The position numbers were made by a program, and so were the translations under genes. From positions 1 to 7,080 of the forward strand of contig JAFXWR010000358.1 of the NCBI GenBank assembly GCA_017542725.1: 7,080 bases of DNA. The letters are read 5' to 3'. Below, one piece after another: positions 1-6,950 of the stretch. Below the pieces are notes generated by a model. That model did not search any database. It was not told where the DNA came from and worked only from the letters and a program-made list of their open reading frames with translations. Positions within the stretch are counted from its first letter, which is position 1. The number at the start of each line of letters is the position of its first letter. The stretch comes from Lachnospiraceae bacterium (lineage in GTDB: Bacteria > Bacillota_A > Clostridia > Lachnospirales > Lachnospiraceae).

Positions 1-1
1 A

Positions 2-106
2 CCAATATTACATGATAATATAATGGTAATAAGGAAGAAACTTGAAGAAAAGAAAATGAGTCTTCAACAAAACAATCAAAATATAAATAACAATAGTAAT
101 AAATAA
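2..106 (+). CDS. 3' end of an unidentified protein (partial)
   Basis: The second frame is open from the window edge to TAA at 104-106, giving 34 residues. The visible tail has a basic and glutamate-rich stretch (RKKLEEKK) followed by a low-complexity run rich in Asn and Gln, which looks like a disordered C-terminus. I do not recognise the family from this fragment. In several Clostridia serS lies downstream of parA/parB-type chromosome partitioning genes, but nothing in these residues resembles the ParB C-terminus, so I do not assign it. The stop codon sits 11 bases before the serS start, which suggests co-transcription. The only ATGs in the frame (23 and 56) have no ribosome binding site, so this is more likely a gene end than a separate small gene. 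Confidence 0.6.
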   Translation, partial: PILHDNIMVIRKKLEEKKMSLQQNNQNINNNSNK

Positions 107-117
107 AGGAGAAATAT

Positions 118-1428
118 ATGTTAGATATTAGATTTGTATATGATAATAGGGACTTAGTAAGGGAGAACATCAAGAAAAAATTTCAGGATGCAAAACTTCC
201 ATTAGTGGATGAAGTTTGTGATGTCTATGATGAAAAGAGAAAAATACAACTTGCTGCTGATAATTTGAGGGCAAATAGAAATAAGCTCTCAAAAGAAATA
301 GGCGGTCTTATGGCCAAAGGACAAAAAGATGAGGCAGAAAAGATAAAAGAAGAAGTCAGAAAGCAAGGCGATGAACTTGCAGCGCTTGAAGTTCAAGAGG
401 CAGAGATAGAGACAAAACTCACAAATATTTTAATGAATATACCAAATATGATAGATCCTTCGGTTCCTATAGGAAAGGATGATTCTGAAAATGTAGAAAT
501 AGAAAAGTTTGGTGATCCGATTGTCCCACCATATGAGATACCATATCATACAGATATTATGGAAAGCTTTGATGGCATAGATATGGATGCTGCAGGTCGT
601 GTGGCTGGAAATGGATTTTATTACTTGCTTGGGGATATAGCAAGACTTCACTCAGCTGTTTTGTCATATGCAAGAGATTTCATGATTGATAGAGGCTTCA
701 CTTATGCGATACCACCTTATATGATTCATGCAGATGTAGTTACTGGTGTTATGTCGTTTCCAGAGATGGATGCAATGATGTATAAGATAGAGGGAGAGGA
801 TTTATATCTCATAGGAACAAGTGAGCATTCAATGATTGGTAAGTTTAAAGATCAGATTATAACAAAAGATAAATTACCAATAACTATGACTTCGTTCTCA
901 CCATGCTTTAGAAAAGAGAAAGGTGCTCATGGCATAGAAGAAAGGGGAGTATATCGTATACATCAGTTTGAGAAGCAAGAGATGATAGTTGTATGTGAGC
1001 CGGAAGAGTCCATGAAATGGTATAATATATTATGGAAAAATACTGTAGATTTCTTTAGGTCACTTGAAATACCTGTCCGTCAACTTGAATGTTGCTCGGG
1101 GGATCTTGCTGATTTAAAGACGAAATCTTGTGATGTAGAGGCGTGGAGCCCAAGGCAAAAAAAATATTTTGAAGTAGGTTCTTGCTCAAATCTTACTGAT
1201 GCACAGGCAAGAAGACTTAAGATAAGAATTAAAGGTGATAAAGAAAATTATTATGCCCACACATTAAACAATACCTGTGTGGCGCCACCAAGAATGTTAA
1301 TAGCATTTTTAGAGAATCATTTAAAGGAAGATGGCACACTTTATATACCAGAACCACTCAGAATGTATATGGGTGGTAAAGATAAACTTATACCAAGATA
1401 CAATTCAATTACAGCGAAAAAGAAGTAA
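118..1428 (+). CDS. serS: Seryl-tRNA synthetase, divergent clostridial subtype
   Basis: This class II synthetase charges tRNA-Ser with serine in the cytoplasm and also supplies the Ser-tRNA precursor for Sec-tRNA. The 436 residues match the usual SerRS length. Residues 1-110 form the N-terminal coiled-coil arm that grips the long variable arm of tRNA-Ser, starting with the family-typical MLDIRFV. The catalytic core follows: GTSEH (233-237), motif 2 CFRKEKGAHG (263-272, with Arg265), HQFEK (282-286), CSGDL (326-330), SCSN (355-358) with QARR (363-366), HTLN (381-384), and motif 3 around PPRMLIAFLEN (390-400, with Arg392). Several positions depart from the E. coli pattern: GTSEH for PTAE, and NNTCVAPPR where NGSGLAVGR is usual. 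Similar forms occur in Clostridia and resemble archaeal SerRS in part. AAGGAG at 106-111 lies six bases before the ATG, which fixes the start. No T-box leader is visible in the short upstream gap. Confidence 0.95.
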   Translation: MLDIRFVYDNRDLVRENIKKKFQDAKLPLVDEVCDVYDEKRKIQLAADNLRANRNKLSKEIGGLMAKGQKDEAEKIKEEVRKQGDELAALEVQEAEIETKLTNILMNIPNMIDPSVPIGKDDSENVEIEKFGDPIVPPYEIPYHTDIMESFDGIDMDAAGRVAGNGFYYLLGDIARLHSAVLSYARDFMIDRGFTYAIPPYMIHADVVTGVMSFPEMDAMMYKIEGEDLYLIGTSEHSMIGKFKDQIITKDKLPITMTSFSPCFRKEKGAHGIEERGVYRIHQFEKQEMIVVCEPEESMKWYNILWKNTVDFFRSLEIPVRQLECCSGDLADLKTKSCDVEAWSPRQKKYFEVGSCSNLTDAQARRLKIRIKGDKENYYAHTLNNTCVAPPRMLIAFLENHLKEDGTLYIPEPLRMYMGGKDKLIPRYNSITAKKK

Positions 1429-1493
1429 TGGCGCTCGTATAACTCGCGCCTACGATGTAGAGGCGAATGCTTGCAGAGCCCGGAAGGAAATAT
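1429..1493 (+). other. GC-rich, hairpin-capable serS-galE spacer
   Basis: This spacer stands out in base composition: 33 of 54 bases at 1430-1483 are G or C, in an otherwise AT-rich window. Several mutually exclusive pairings are possible: GGCGC 1430-1434 with GCGCC 1446-1450; TCGTA 1435-1439 with TACGA 1451-1455; and CGCCTAC 1447-1453 with GTA 1457-1459 plus GGCG 1462-1465 around a GAT loop. There is no T-run, so it is not a standard rho-independent terminator. It ends in the galE ribosome binding site. It could be a processing site, an attenuator, a dispersed repeat, or nothing functional. Confidence 0.45.
1482..1488 (+). promoter_or_regulatory. galE ribosome binding site (decides start)
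   Basis: GGAAGGA lies five bases before ATG 1494. This supports starting GalE at 1494 rather than at the in-frame ATG at 1467, which has no ribosome binding site and would add nine residues before the Rossmann strand. The CC at 1480-1481 could pair with GG at 1486-1487 around a GGAA tetraloop and partly hide the site. Confidence 0.7.
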
Positions 1494-2516
1494 ATGCGAA
1501 TCTTAGTAGCCGGTGGCGCCGGATACATCGGCAGCCACACAATAGTAGAACTTTATTCGAAAGGTCACACTGTAGTTTGCGTTGACAATTTGTATAATGC
1601 AAAACTTAGTGCGATTAAAAATGTCGAAAAGATTGTGAGAAAGAAAATACCTTTCTATAAAGTTGACTGCTGCGACAAAAAGAAACTTGAGCAGGTATTT
1701 AAAAAAGAAAAGTTTGATGCTGTGATAATGTTTCAAGGTTATAAGGCAGTGGGAGAGTCTGTAAAGATTCCCATCAAGTATTATAGGAATAATATAGACT
1801 CGGCACTAACTATTATTGAGTTGATGGACAAATACAATGTTCACAACATTATGTTTTCTTCATCTGCTACGGTATATGGGAAAAATGCAAAATCCCCTAT
1901 AAAAGAATCTGACGATGCGCTTAAACTCAATGATATTACTAATCCTTATGGTGAGACAAAAGCTATGATAGAAAAAATACTCATGGATAAGACTAATGCA
2001 GATTCAAAGTTTAAGGCGGTTATACTTAGGTATTTTAATCCCGTTGGCGCTCATGAGTCAGCACTTATCGGTGAGGATCCAAATGGGTTACCAAATAATC
2101 TTATGCCATATATAGCAAAAGTTGCTACAGGAAAATTACCTTATCTAAATGTATATGGAGACGATTATAAGACAAAAGATGGTACAGGTGTTCGTGATTA
2201 CATACATGTAGTTGATCTGGCAAAGGGACATGTCGCAGCACTCAAGTGTTATAAGAATAAAAAACAAAATTTATTTGTCTATAATCTCGGTACAGGAAAC
2301 GGAACATCTGTTCTTGACTTAGTTAAAGCATATGAAAAAGCAAATAAATTAAAAGTAAAATATAAAATAGTAGGAAGACGTGCTGGAGATGTAGATAAAC
2401 TCTACTGTAAGCCAACTAAGGCAAATAAGGAACTTGGGTGGAGTGCAAAACTTGATATTGAAAGCATGTGTGAAAGTAGCTATAATTTTGAGAATAAAAA
2501 GAAGACAAGAGTATGA
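1494..2516 (+). CDS. galE: UDP-glucose 4-epimerase
   Basis: This cytoplasmic NAD-dependent extended short-chain dehydrogenase interconverts UDP-glucose and UDP-galactose, and in some members the N-acetylated forms. It serves the Leloir pathway and envelope glycan precursors. From ATG 1494 the protein is 340 residues, near the usual length. Visible are the Rossmann motif GGAGYIG (7-13), KAVGES (84-89), Asn99, the SSSATVYG strand with Ser124, the catalytic pair Tyr152 and Lys156 in YGETK, the substrate segment RYFNPVGAH (179-187), NNLMPYIA (201-208), DGTGVRDYIHV (229-239), and RRAGD (295-299). Oddities: the usual HFAG before KAVGES reads MFQG (79-82), the position that gates N-acetyl sugars (Tyr299 in E. 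coli) aligns with Leu303, and the C-terminus ends in a basic run without the usual Trp-x-Trp segment. The stop overlaps the next gene as ATGA, suggesting translational coupling. Confidence 0.9.
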   Translation: MRILVAGGAGYIGSHTIVELYSKGHTVVCVDNLYNAKLSAIKNVEKIVRKKIPFYKVDCCDKKKLEQVFKKEKFDAVIMFQGYKAVGESVKIPIKYYRNNIDSALTIIELMDKYNVHNIMFSSSATVYGKNAKSPIKESDDALKLNDITNPYGETKAMIEKILMDKTNADSKFKAVILRYFNPVGAHESALIGEDPNGLPNNLMPYIAKVATGKLPYLNVYGDDYKTKDGTGVRDYIHVVDLAKGHVAALKCYKNKKQNLFVYNLGTGNGTSVLDLVKAYEKANKLKVKYKIVGRRAGDVDKLYCKPTKANKELGWSAKLDIESMCESSYNFENKKKTRV

Positions 2517-2953
2517 AAAATGTAAATTATGAAGAAATGAATAATTATGCAATGGATTTATTTCATAAAGGTTTTACCTGTGCTGAGACGGTCATGTATA
2601 CTTTAAATAAATTTTTGGATTTAAAACTTGATGAGAAATCATTTGCTATGTGCTCTGGATTCCCATGGGGTCTAGGTGGAGGAGGTTGTATATGTGGGGC
2701 ACTTGCTGGTTCAAGTATGATCATAGGAAGTAAGTATGGTAGAAAATCATTTGAAGAGTCTAGAAGTGAAAAGTGCTTCCCAATAAATAAGGAGTTGCAC
2801 GATGAATTTATAAAGGAATGTGGCGGAACTTGTTGTAGAGTTCTTATGAAAGGACTTGACAGAGATGATCCAAAGAGAAAGGCAAATTGTTCTGAATATG
2901 TTAAAAGTGCGCTTAAAATAACAATTGATTTATTGAATAAATATGAGAACTAG
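2513..2953 (+). CDS. C_GCAxxG_C_C family cysteine-rich protein
   Basis: This small 146-residue soluble protein has the layout of the C_GCAxxG_C_C family, which is thought to be redox-active or metal-binding but lacks a firm biochemical role. The sequence shows FHKGFTCAETV (17-27), the glycine-rich core GFPWGLGGGGCICGALAG (49-66), and the later cysteines expected in the family: Cys103, Cys107 and Cys108 in ECGGTCCRVL, and Cys126 in CSEYV. There are nine cysteines in all (23, 47, 59, 61, 88, 103, 107, 108, 126). No signal peptide or membrane segment is visible, so it is likely cytoplasmic. The ATG overlaps the galE stop (ATGA), and only a weak AGAAG lies upstream, so translation probably depends on ribosomes finishing galE. 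Function beyond a probable electron-transfer or metal-cluster role cannot be said. Confidence 0.82.
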   Translation: MKNVNYEEMNNYAMDLFHKGFTCAETVMYTLNKFLDLKLDEKSFAMCSGFPWGLGGGGCICGALAGSSMIIGSKYGRKSFEESRSEKCFPINKELHDEFIKECGGTCCRVLMKGLDRDDPKRKANCSEYVKSALKITIDLLNKYEN

Positions 2954-2983
2954 TAATTTGGTAAAGAGTCAAAGGAGAAAATT

Positions 2984-4537
2984 ATGGCAAAGGACAAAGA
3001 GAGAGAAAATGTTGATGCTAAGAATGAATCAATAAAAGAAAATACTGCTGTAAAAGATATAAGTGATAAAACTGTAAATGTGGATTCTTTAGATCCTGAA
3101 ACTCTTGAAGTTGAAAAATTGATTGCTCCAGATGAGGAAAAAGAAGGTCCAATAGAGGTGCCTAACTACGAAGAAGAAATTGTAAAGATTATTAGAGGTA
3201 ATTCTTCACCAAAGCTTTTAAAAAGTAAGTTAGAAGATTATCATGATAATAGTATTGCTGATGCAATGCAGCTTCTAAAAAAATCTGAAAGACAAAAACT
3301 TTATCGAATCCTTGACGCAGAGGCGCTTGGTGCCATATTTGAATATATCTCTACTGAAGATGCTAGCACATATATAAATGAAATGGATTTAAAGAAAGCA
3401 TCTACTGTTATTTCTGAACTTGAGCCAGATACTGCTGTAGAGATACTTAGAGAACTTGAAAAAAGCAAGAGAACTTTGCTTATAGATTCTATGGAATCAG
3501 ATGTAAGGAAAGATATAAAAGTTGTTGCATCATTTGATGAAGATGAGATTGGTAGTAAGATGACTACCAACTGCATAATTATCAATGATGGCTTAAGTAT
3601 AAAAGAAGCGATGTCAGAACTTGTTGAGCAGGCTAAAGAAAATGACAACATATCAACTATATTTGTAGAAGATAAAGATAGAGCATTTGTAGGTGCCATA
3701 GACTTAAAAGAATTAATTATTGCAAAGAAAGATATGCATTTGAAGGATTTGATTATGACTTCTTTCCCATATGTATATGGTCATGAAAATATATCAGATT
3801 GTATAGAAAGACTTAAAGATTATAGCGAGGGTTTGATACCAGTTCTTGATAATAATAATAGGATACTTGGTGTTATCACTTCTCAAAACCTTGTAGAAGT
3901 TGTAGACGAAGAGATGGGAGAAGACTACGCGAAGTTCGCAGGTCTTACTGCCGAAGAAGATTTATCAGAGCCATTGATTGAAAGCCTTAAAAAGAGATTG
4001 CCATGGCTTCTTATACTTTTATGTCTTGGTATGTTGGTATCAAGTGTTGTAGGAGTATTTGAGGGAGTTATAGCAGGACTTCCTATAATTATGGCATTCC
4101 AAACTTTGATACTCGATATGTCTGGTAATGTTGGTACACAAAGCCTTGCTGTAACCATAAGAGTGCTTATGGATGAAAATCTTACATTTGCACAAAAGGT
4201 ACAGCTTGTTTGGAAGGAAGTTAGAGTTGGATTTTGTAATGGTTTGATACTTGCATCATTGTCATTTATATTCTTAGGTTTATATATACATTTTATAAAA
4301 GATAGACCTTGGGAATTTGCATATAGTATGTCGGGATGTATAGGTATATCACTTATAGTTGCTATGATTATAAGTTCGACGCTTGGAACACTTATTCCTA
4401 TGTTTTTCAAAAAGATAAAAGTTGACCCGGCAGTTGCATCAGGTCCACTTATTACTACACTTAATGACTTAATTGCCGTGGTGACATATTATAGCATGTC
4501 TTGGTTATTACTTTTTAATGTTTTGCATCTAGCATAA
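2984..4537 (+). CDS. mgtE: MgtE-family magnesium transporter
   Basis: This is an inner-membrane Mg2+ channel gated by its own cytoplasmic magnesium sensor. The 517 residues begin with an unusually long, acidic and probably disordered tail (about 1-65). The MgtE N-domain of helical repeats follows (about 75-185), then two CBS domains (about 190-312, entered through IGSKMT at 189-194), a connecting helix, and the transmembrane domain from PWLLILL (340-346). The pore signature is MSGNVGTQSLAV (379-390), and the last helices carry DPAVASGP (481-488) and TTLND (491-495); Asp495 aligns with the ion-selecting Asp of the Thermus homologue (my alignment by eye). Five membrane segments are visible, at about 340-360, 362-382, 414-436, 450-474 and 485-511. 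AAAGGAG at 2971-2977 sets the start. The 30-base gap before it is too short for an M-box riboswitch, so regulation is likely post-translational through the sensor domain. Confidence 0.93.
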   Translation: MAKDKERENVDAKNESIKENTAVKDISDKTVNVDSLDPETLEVEKLIAPDEEKEGPIEVPNYEEEIVKIIRGNSSPKLLKSKLEDYHDNSIADAMQLLKKSERQKLYRILDAEALGAIFEYISTEDASTYINEMDLKKASTVISELEPDTAVEILRELEKSKRTLLIDSMESDVRKDIKVVASFDEDEIGSKMTTNCIIINDGLSIKEAMSELVEQAKENDNISTIFVEDKDRAFVGAIDLKELIIAKKDMHLKDLIMTSFPYVYGHENISDCIERLKDYSEGLIPVLDNNNRILGVITSQNLVEVVDEEMGEDYAKFAGLTAEEDLSEPLIESLKKRLPWLLILLCLGMLVSSVVGVFEGVIAGLPIIMAFQTLILDMSGNVGTQSLAVTIRVLMDENLTFAQKVQLVWKEVRVGFCNGLILASLSFIFLGLYIHFIKDRPWEFAYSMSGCIGISLIVAMIISSTLGTLIPMFFKKIKVDPAVASGPLITTLNDLIAVVTYYSMSWLLLFNVLHLA

Positions 4538-4543
4538 TTTATT

Positions 4544-4616
<73 letters not shown>

Positions 4617-4617
4617 T

Positions 4618-6204
4618 ATGAAATTTAGAAAGAAGGAAATTAAAGGTTTTTTATATACCTTTCTTGTTGGGATTGTTGCACATTTCTTTATAATAGCAAA
4701 TCCATTATTTAATGCAGATGGAATATTTTATAATAGAAGCATGGGCGCTGGTTCTATACTTGGCAGATGGCTTATTGAGATATTAAACTCAGTGTTTTCT
4801 TTTATTGGATATAGCACTGTGATACCGATGTTTAATGTTGTTATATCAATTCTAATATTATCATTTAGTACAATTTATTTACTTAGAATATTTGATATAG
4901 AAGATTTTGTGTATAGACTTATAATATCTTGTTCTGTCGTGCTTTCGCCAGCTGTTATCCAGACATTCTTCTATGGTTTTACTTCTCATATTTATGCGAT
5001 TTCTATATTATTCACTATACTATCAATATACTTCCTAGTAATTAAAAACAATTTTGTGCCTAGCGTATACTTAAATTGTATTGCATTATCAATTTATCAA
5101 GCATATATTCCATTTATGCTATGCATATATTTGATTTATATAATAAAGCGCATAATAAGCAACTCTATAAACGACACATTTAAAATAGTCATAAAGTCCT
5201 TTCTTTCATTTTTTCTTTCATTTGTTCTATACTATATGGTTAATGATATAATCAATAGAAGAAATGAGAGCTATATTTATAAGATTCATGGCATGAGCGA
5301 GTATTTGGTACCAAAGTTTACTATGACAAGTCTTCTTTCTTCAATATTGAAGTGTTATGAGTCAGTATTTGATATGTTTTTGACTCACAATGTTTTTGCA
5401 CATAATACGACTTTTCTAATTCGGATAGTTTATTTTATACTTATAGTGTATACAATTTATCTTATAATTAAGCTTGTCTACATTTTTGCATTTAAAAAAG
5501 CTATGTATTATAGTGAAAGAAAAGAAGCTATCTGTAAATCAGTAATAATTATATTACTTTACTCATTATCTCCAATTGCGATAAATTTTATGTTTATAAT
5601 GACTAATAATGGTATAGGATATATAGAAGATAGATTATCACTGAGTCTTATATTTTATATAATTTTACCTATAGTTTTGTCAAACATAATTGATGAAATA
5701 AGTACAGCGAAAAACACTATTAAATTCGTAAATTATAAAAAGATAGTTTCAGTATTGACTATTATCATATTGATACATAATGTGTGGTTAGCATATGGAA
5801 GTTATTATAACCAATACAAAATAATCAATGCATCAAAATCTTTTGCATTAGAACTTGCAACGAACATTAAGATGTTGTCTGGATATAAAAATGATACAGC
5901 TGTACTTTTTATTGGTTCACCTTATGTAAAGAATACTCATTTTAACTATGGATACTATGTAGATGCGGAGCATAATTTATATTCTAACTTTGATATAGAG
6001 TATGAAAACATATTGAGCGAGTATCCTATGATGCAGATATTTAAAGAGTTTACAGCGCTTAACTTTCCTGAGCCGGACACTGATTTTGCATATAACTTAT
6101 ATTATTCAAGGGCTGTAAGAGAAATGCCTTTATATCCAGCAGATGGGTCGGTTCAGTTGGTTGAAAATGTGGCTGTCGTAAAGTTTAAGGAGCCAACATA
6201 CTAA
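4618..6204 (+). CDS. GtrII-like polytopic membrane glucosyltransferase
   Basis: The 528-residue integral membrane protein resembles the Glucos_trans_II (GtrII) family, GT-C-type enzymes thought to move glucose from a lipid carrier onto surface polysaccharide on the outer face of the membrane. Supporting signs are a short basic N-terminus, a first helix (about 11-30) followed by NADG with Asp34 as a plausible catalytic acid, Arg40, GRW (49-51), and the family-like SIYQAYIPF (158-166). About ten hydrophobic segments are visible, at roughly 11-30, 67-89, 100-117, 122-141, 148-178, 190-209, 267-293, 307-327, 342-358 and 376-395, ending in a soluble C-terminal domain of about 130 residues. The frame extends upstream to a GTG at 4585, but that lies inside the tRNA, so I start at ATG 4618. 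The stop overlaps the next gene (TAATG). The sugar and acceptor cannot be read from sequence. Confidence 0.75.
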   Translation: MKFRKKEIKGFLYTFLVGIVAHFFIIANPLFNADGIFYNRSMGAGSILGRWLIEILNSVFSFIGYSTVIPMFNVVISILILSFSTIYLLRIFDIEDFVYRLIISCSVVLSPAVIQTFFYGFTSHIYAISILFTILSIYFLVIKNNFVPSVYLNCIALSIYQAYIPFMLCIYLIYIIKRIISNSINDTFKIVIKSFLSFFLSFVLYYMVNDIINRRNESYIYKIHGMSEYLVPKFTMTSLLSSILKCYESVFDMFLTHNVFAHNTTFLIRIVYFILIVYTIYLIIKLVYIFAFKKAMYYSERKEAICKSVIIILLYSLSPIAINFMFIMTNNGIGYIEDRLSLSLIFYIILPIVLSNIIDEISTAKNTIKFVNYKKIVSVLTIIILIHNVWLAYGSYYNQYKIINASKSFALELATNIKMLSGYKNDTAVLFIGSPYVKNTHFNYGYYVDAEHNLYSNFDIEYENILSEYPMMQIFKEFTALNFPEPDTDFAYNLYYSRAVREMPLYPADGSVQLVENVAVVKFKEPTY

Positions 6205-6950
6205 TGAAGAAAATACCTTATATAATTTTAATATTAAATTTTATCATAGTTTCCATAATTTTCTTTTTGCCACATAAGGAAAAAAGGACTTTTGATGATG
6301 TAAATACAATATATAATGATAGATTTGATGTTCTGCAGTTTGGTGTGTATGAGCAAGATGGTGATGAAACCAATGGCCAGGAGCCAGTTGAATGGTTGGT
6401 ACTTGATGAGAAAGATGATAAAGTTTTAGTAATAAGCAAAGATACAATAGTTTGCATATCATATAACAATGTTAGCGAGAGTACAAATTGGGAAAAATCA
6501 ATTCTTAGGTTGTATCTAAACAATATTTTTTATAACTATTATCTAAACGACGAAGAAAGAAGTATGATAGTTCCTTGCGTTTTGGTAAATAATACTATAA
6601 ATGAGTTTGGCCACCCAAATGGTGCAGATACAATTGATAGAATCTTTATACTGAGTATTGATGAGTATAATAAGTATTTTAAGAATAATGAAGAAAGAAT
6701 ATCTGCAGGTAATAACTATACATCTACTTTAGGACTTCATATATCTTCGACACTACCGATTGCAGACATACCAATAGAAAATGGTACATACTATTGGGCA
6801 AGAAATGTAGGTTATCACGAGTCAGATACAGCCTGCGTAAATTGGGACGGCAGGATAAATGTCTATGGTTATGATTGTAAGTCAGATGGAATGGGAGTTC
6901 GTCCTTGCATGTGGTTAAAAAAGGAGGCGCTAAAATGGCAGAAGAAATAA
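6204..6950 (+). CDS. Membrane-anchored DUF6273 domain protein
   Basis: The 248-residue protein has a single N-terminal hydrophobic segment (about 4-22) after a Lys-Lys start, with no lipobox cysteine, so it is probably anchored with the rest outside the cell. The remainder fits the DUF6273 pattern known from Clostridia: FGVYEQDGDE (46-55), VEWLVLD (62-68), VLVISK (74-79), the WEKSILRLYLNNIFY block (96-110), DRIFILSIDEY (145-155), YYWARN (196-201) and GVRPCMWL (231-238). The domain's function is unknown; the C-terminal layout resembles formylglycine-enzyme or lectin-like folds, which is inference only. AAGGAG at 6187-6192 lies inside the end of the glucosyltransferase gene, and the start shares one base with that gene's stop. 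The 3' end overlaps selD by 16 bases. The tight packing with a surface glycosyltransferase suggests an envelope role. Confidence 0.8.
   Translation: MKKIPYIILILNFIIVSIIFFLPHKEKRTFDDVNTIYNDRFDVLQFGVYEQDGDETNGQEPVEWLVLDEKDDKVLVISKDTIVCISYNNVSESTNWEKSILRLYLNNIFYNYYLNDEERSMIVPCVLVNNTINEFGHPNGADTIDRIFILSIDEYNKYFKNNEERISAGNNYTSTLGLHISSTLPIADIPIENGTYYWARNVGYHESDTACVNWDGRINVYGYDCKSDGMGVRPCMWLKKEALKWQKK
6921..6927 (+). promoter_or_regulatory. selD ribosome binding site
   Basis: AAGGAGG, seven bases before ATG 6935 and inside the end of the DUF6273 gene, is the strongest ribosome binding site in the window. It marks 6935 as a real start even though the frame meets TGA after 12 codons. Confidence 0.8.

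Noticed and set aside
1..117. T-box leader before serS
   Set aside because: The region codes for the end of another protein up to 106 and has no specifier stem, T-box sequence or terminator.
1428..1442. Tiny ORF ATGGCGCTCGTATAA overlapping the serS stop
   Set aside because: It has four codons and no ribosome binding site; most likely chance.
1467..1493. GalE start at ATG 1467
   Set aside because: There is no ribosome binding site before it, and GGAAGGA directly precedes ATG 1494, which begins the normal Rossmann strand.
1476..1500. SRP RNA-like CCGGAAGGAA motif
   Set aside because: The motif recalls the SRP RNA tip, but the flanking conserved bases and long pairing arms are missing; it is better explained as the galE ribosome binding site.
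2514..2516. galE TGA stop as a second Sec codon
   Set aside because: The frame hits TAA two codons later, and GalE is already full length.
2954..2983. M-box magnesium riboswitch before mgtE
   Set aside because: The gap is only 30 bases and holds the ribosome binding site; there is no room for the structure.
3301..4410. Long open frames on the minus strand across mgtE
   Set aside because: They lie opposite a clear mgtE gene, lack ribosome binding sites and show no recognisable family; they are antisense shadows.
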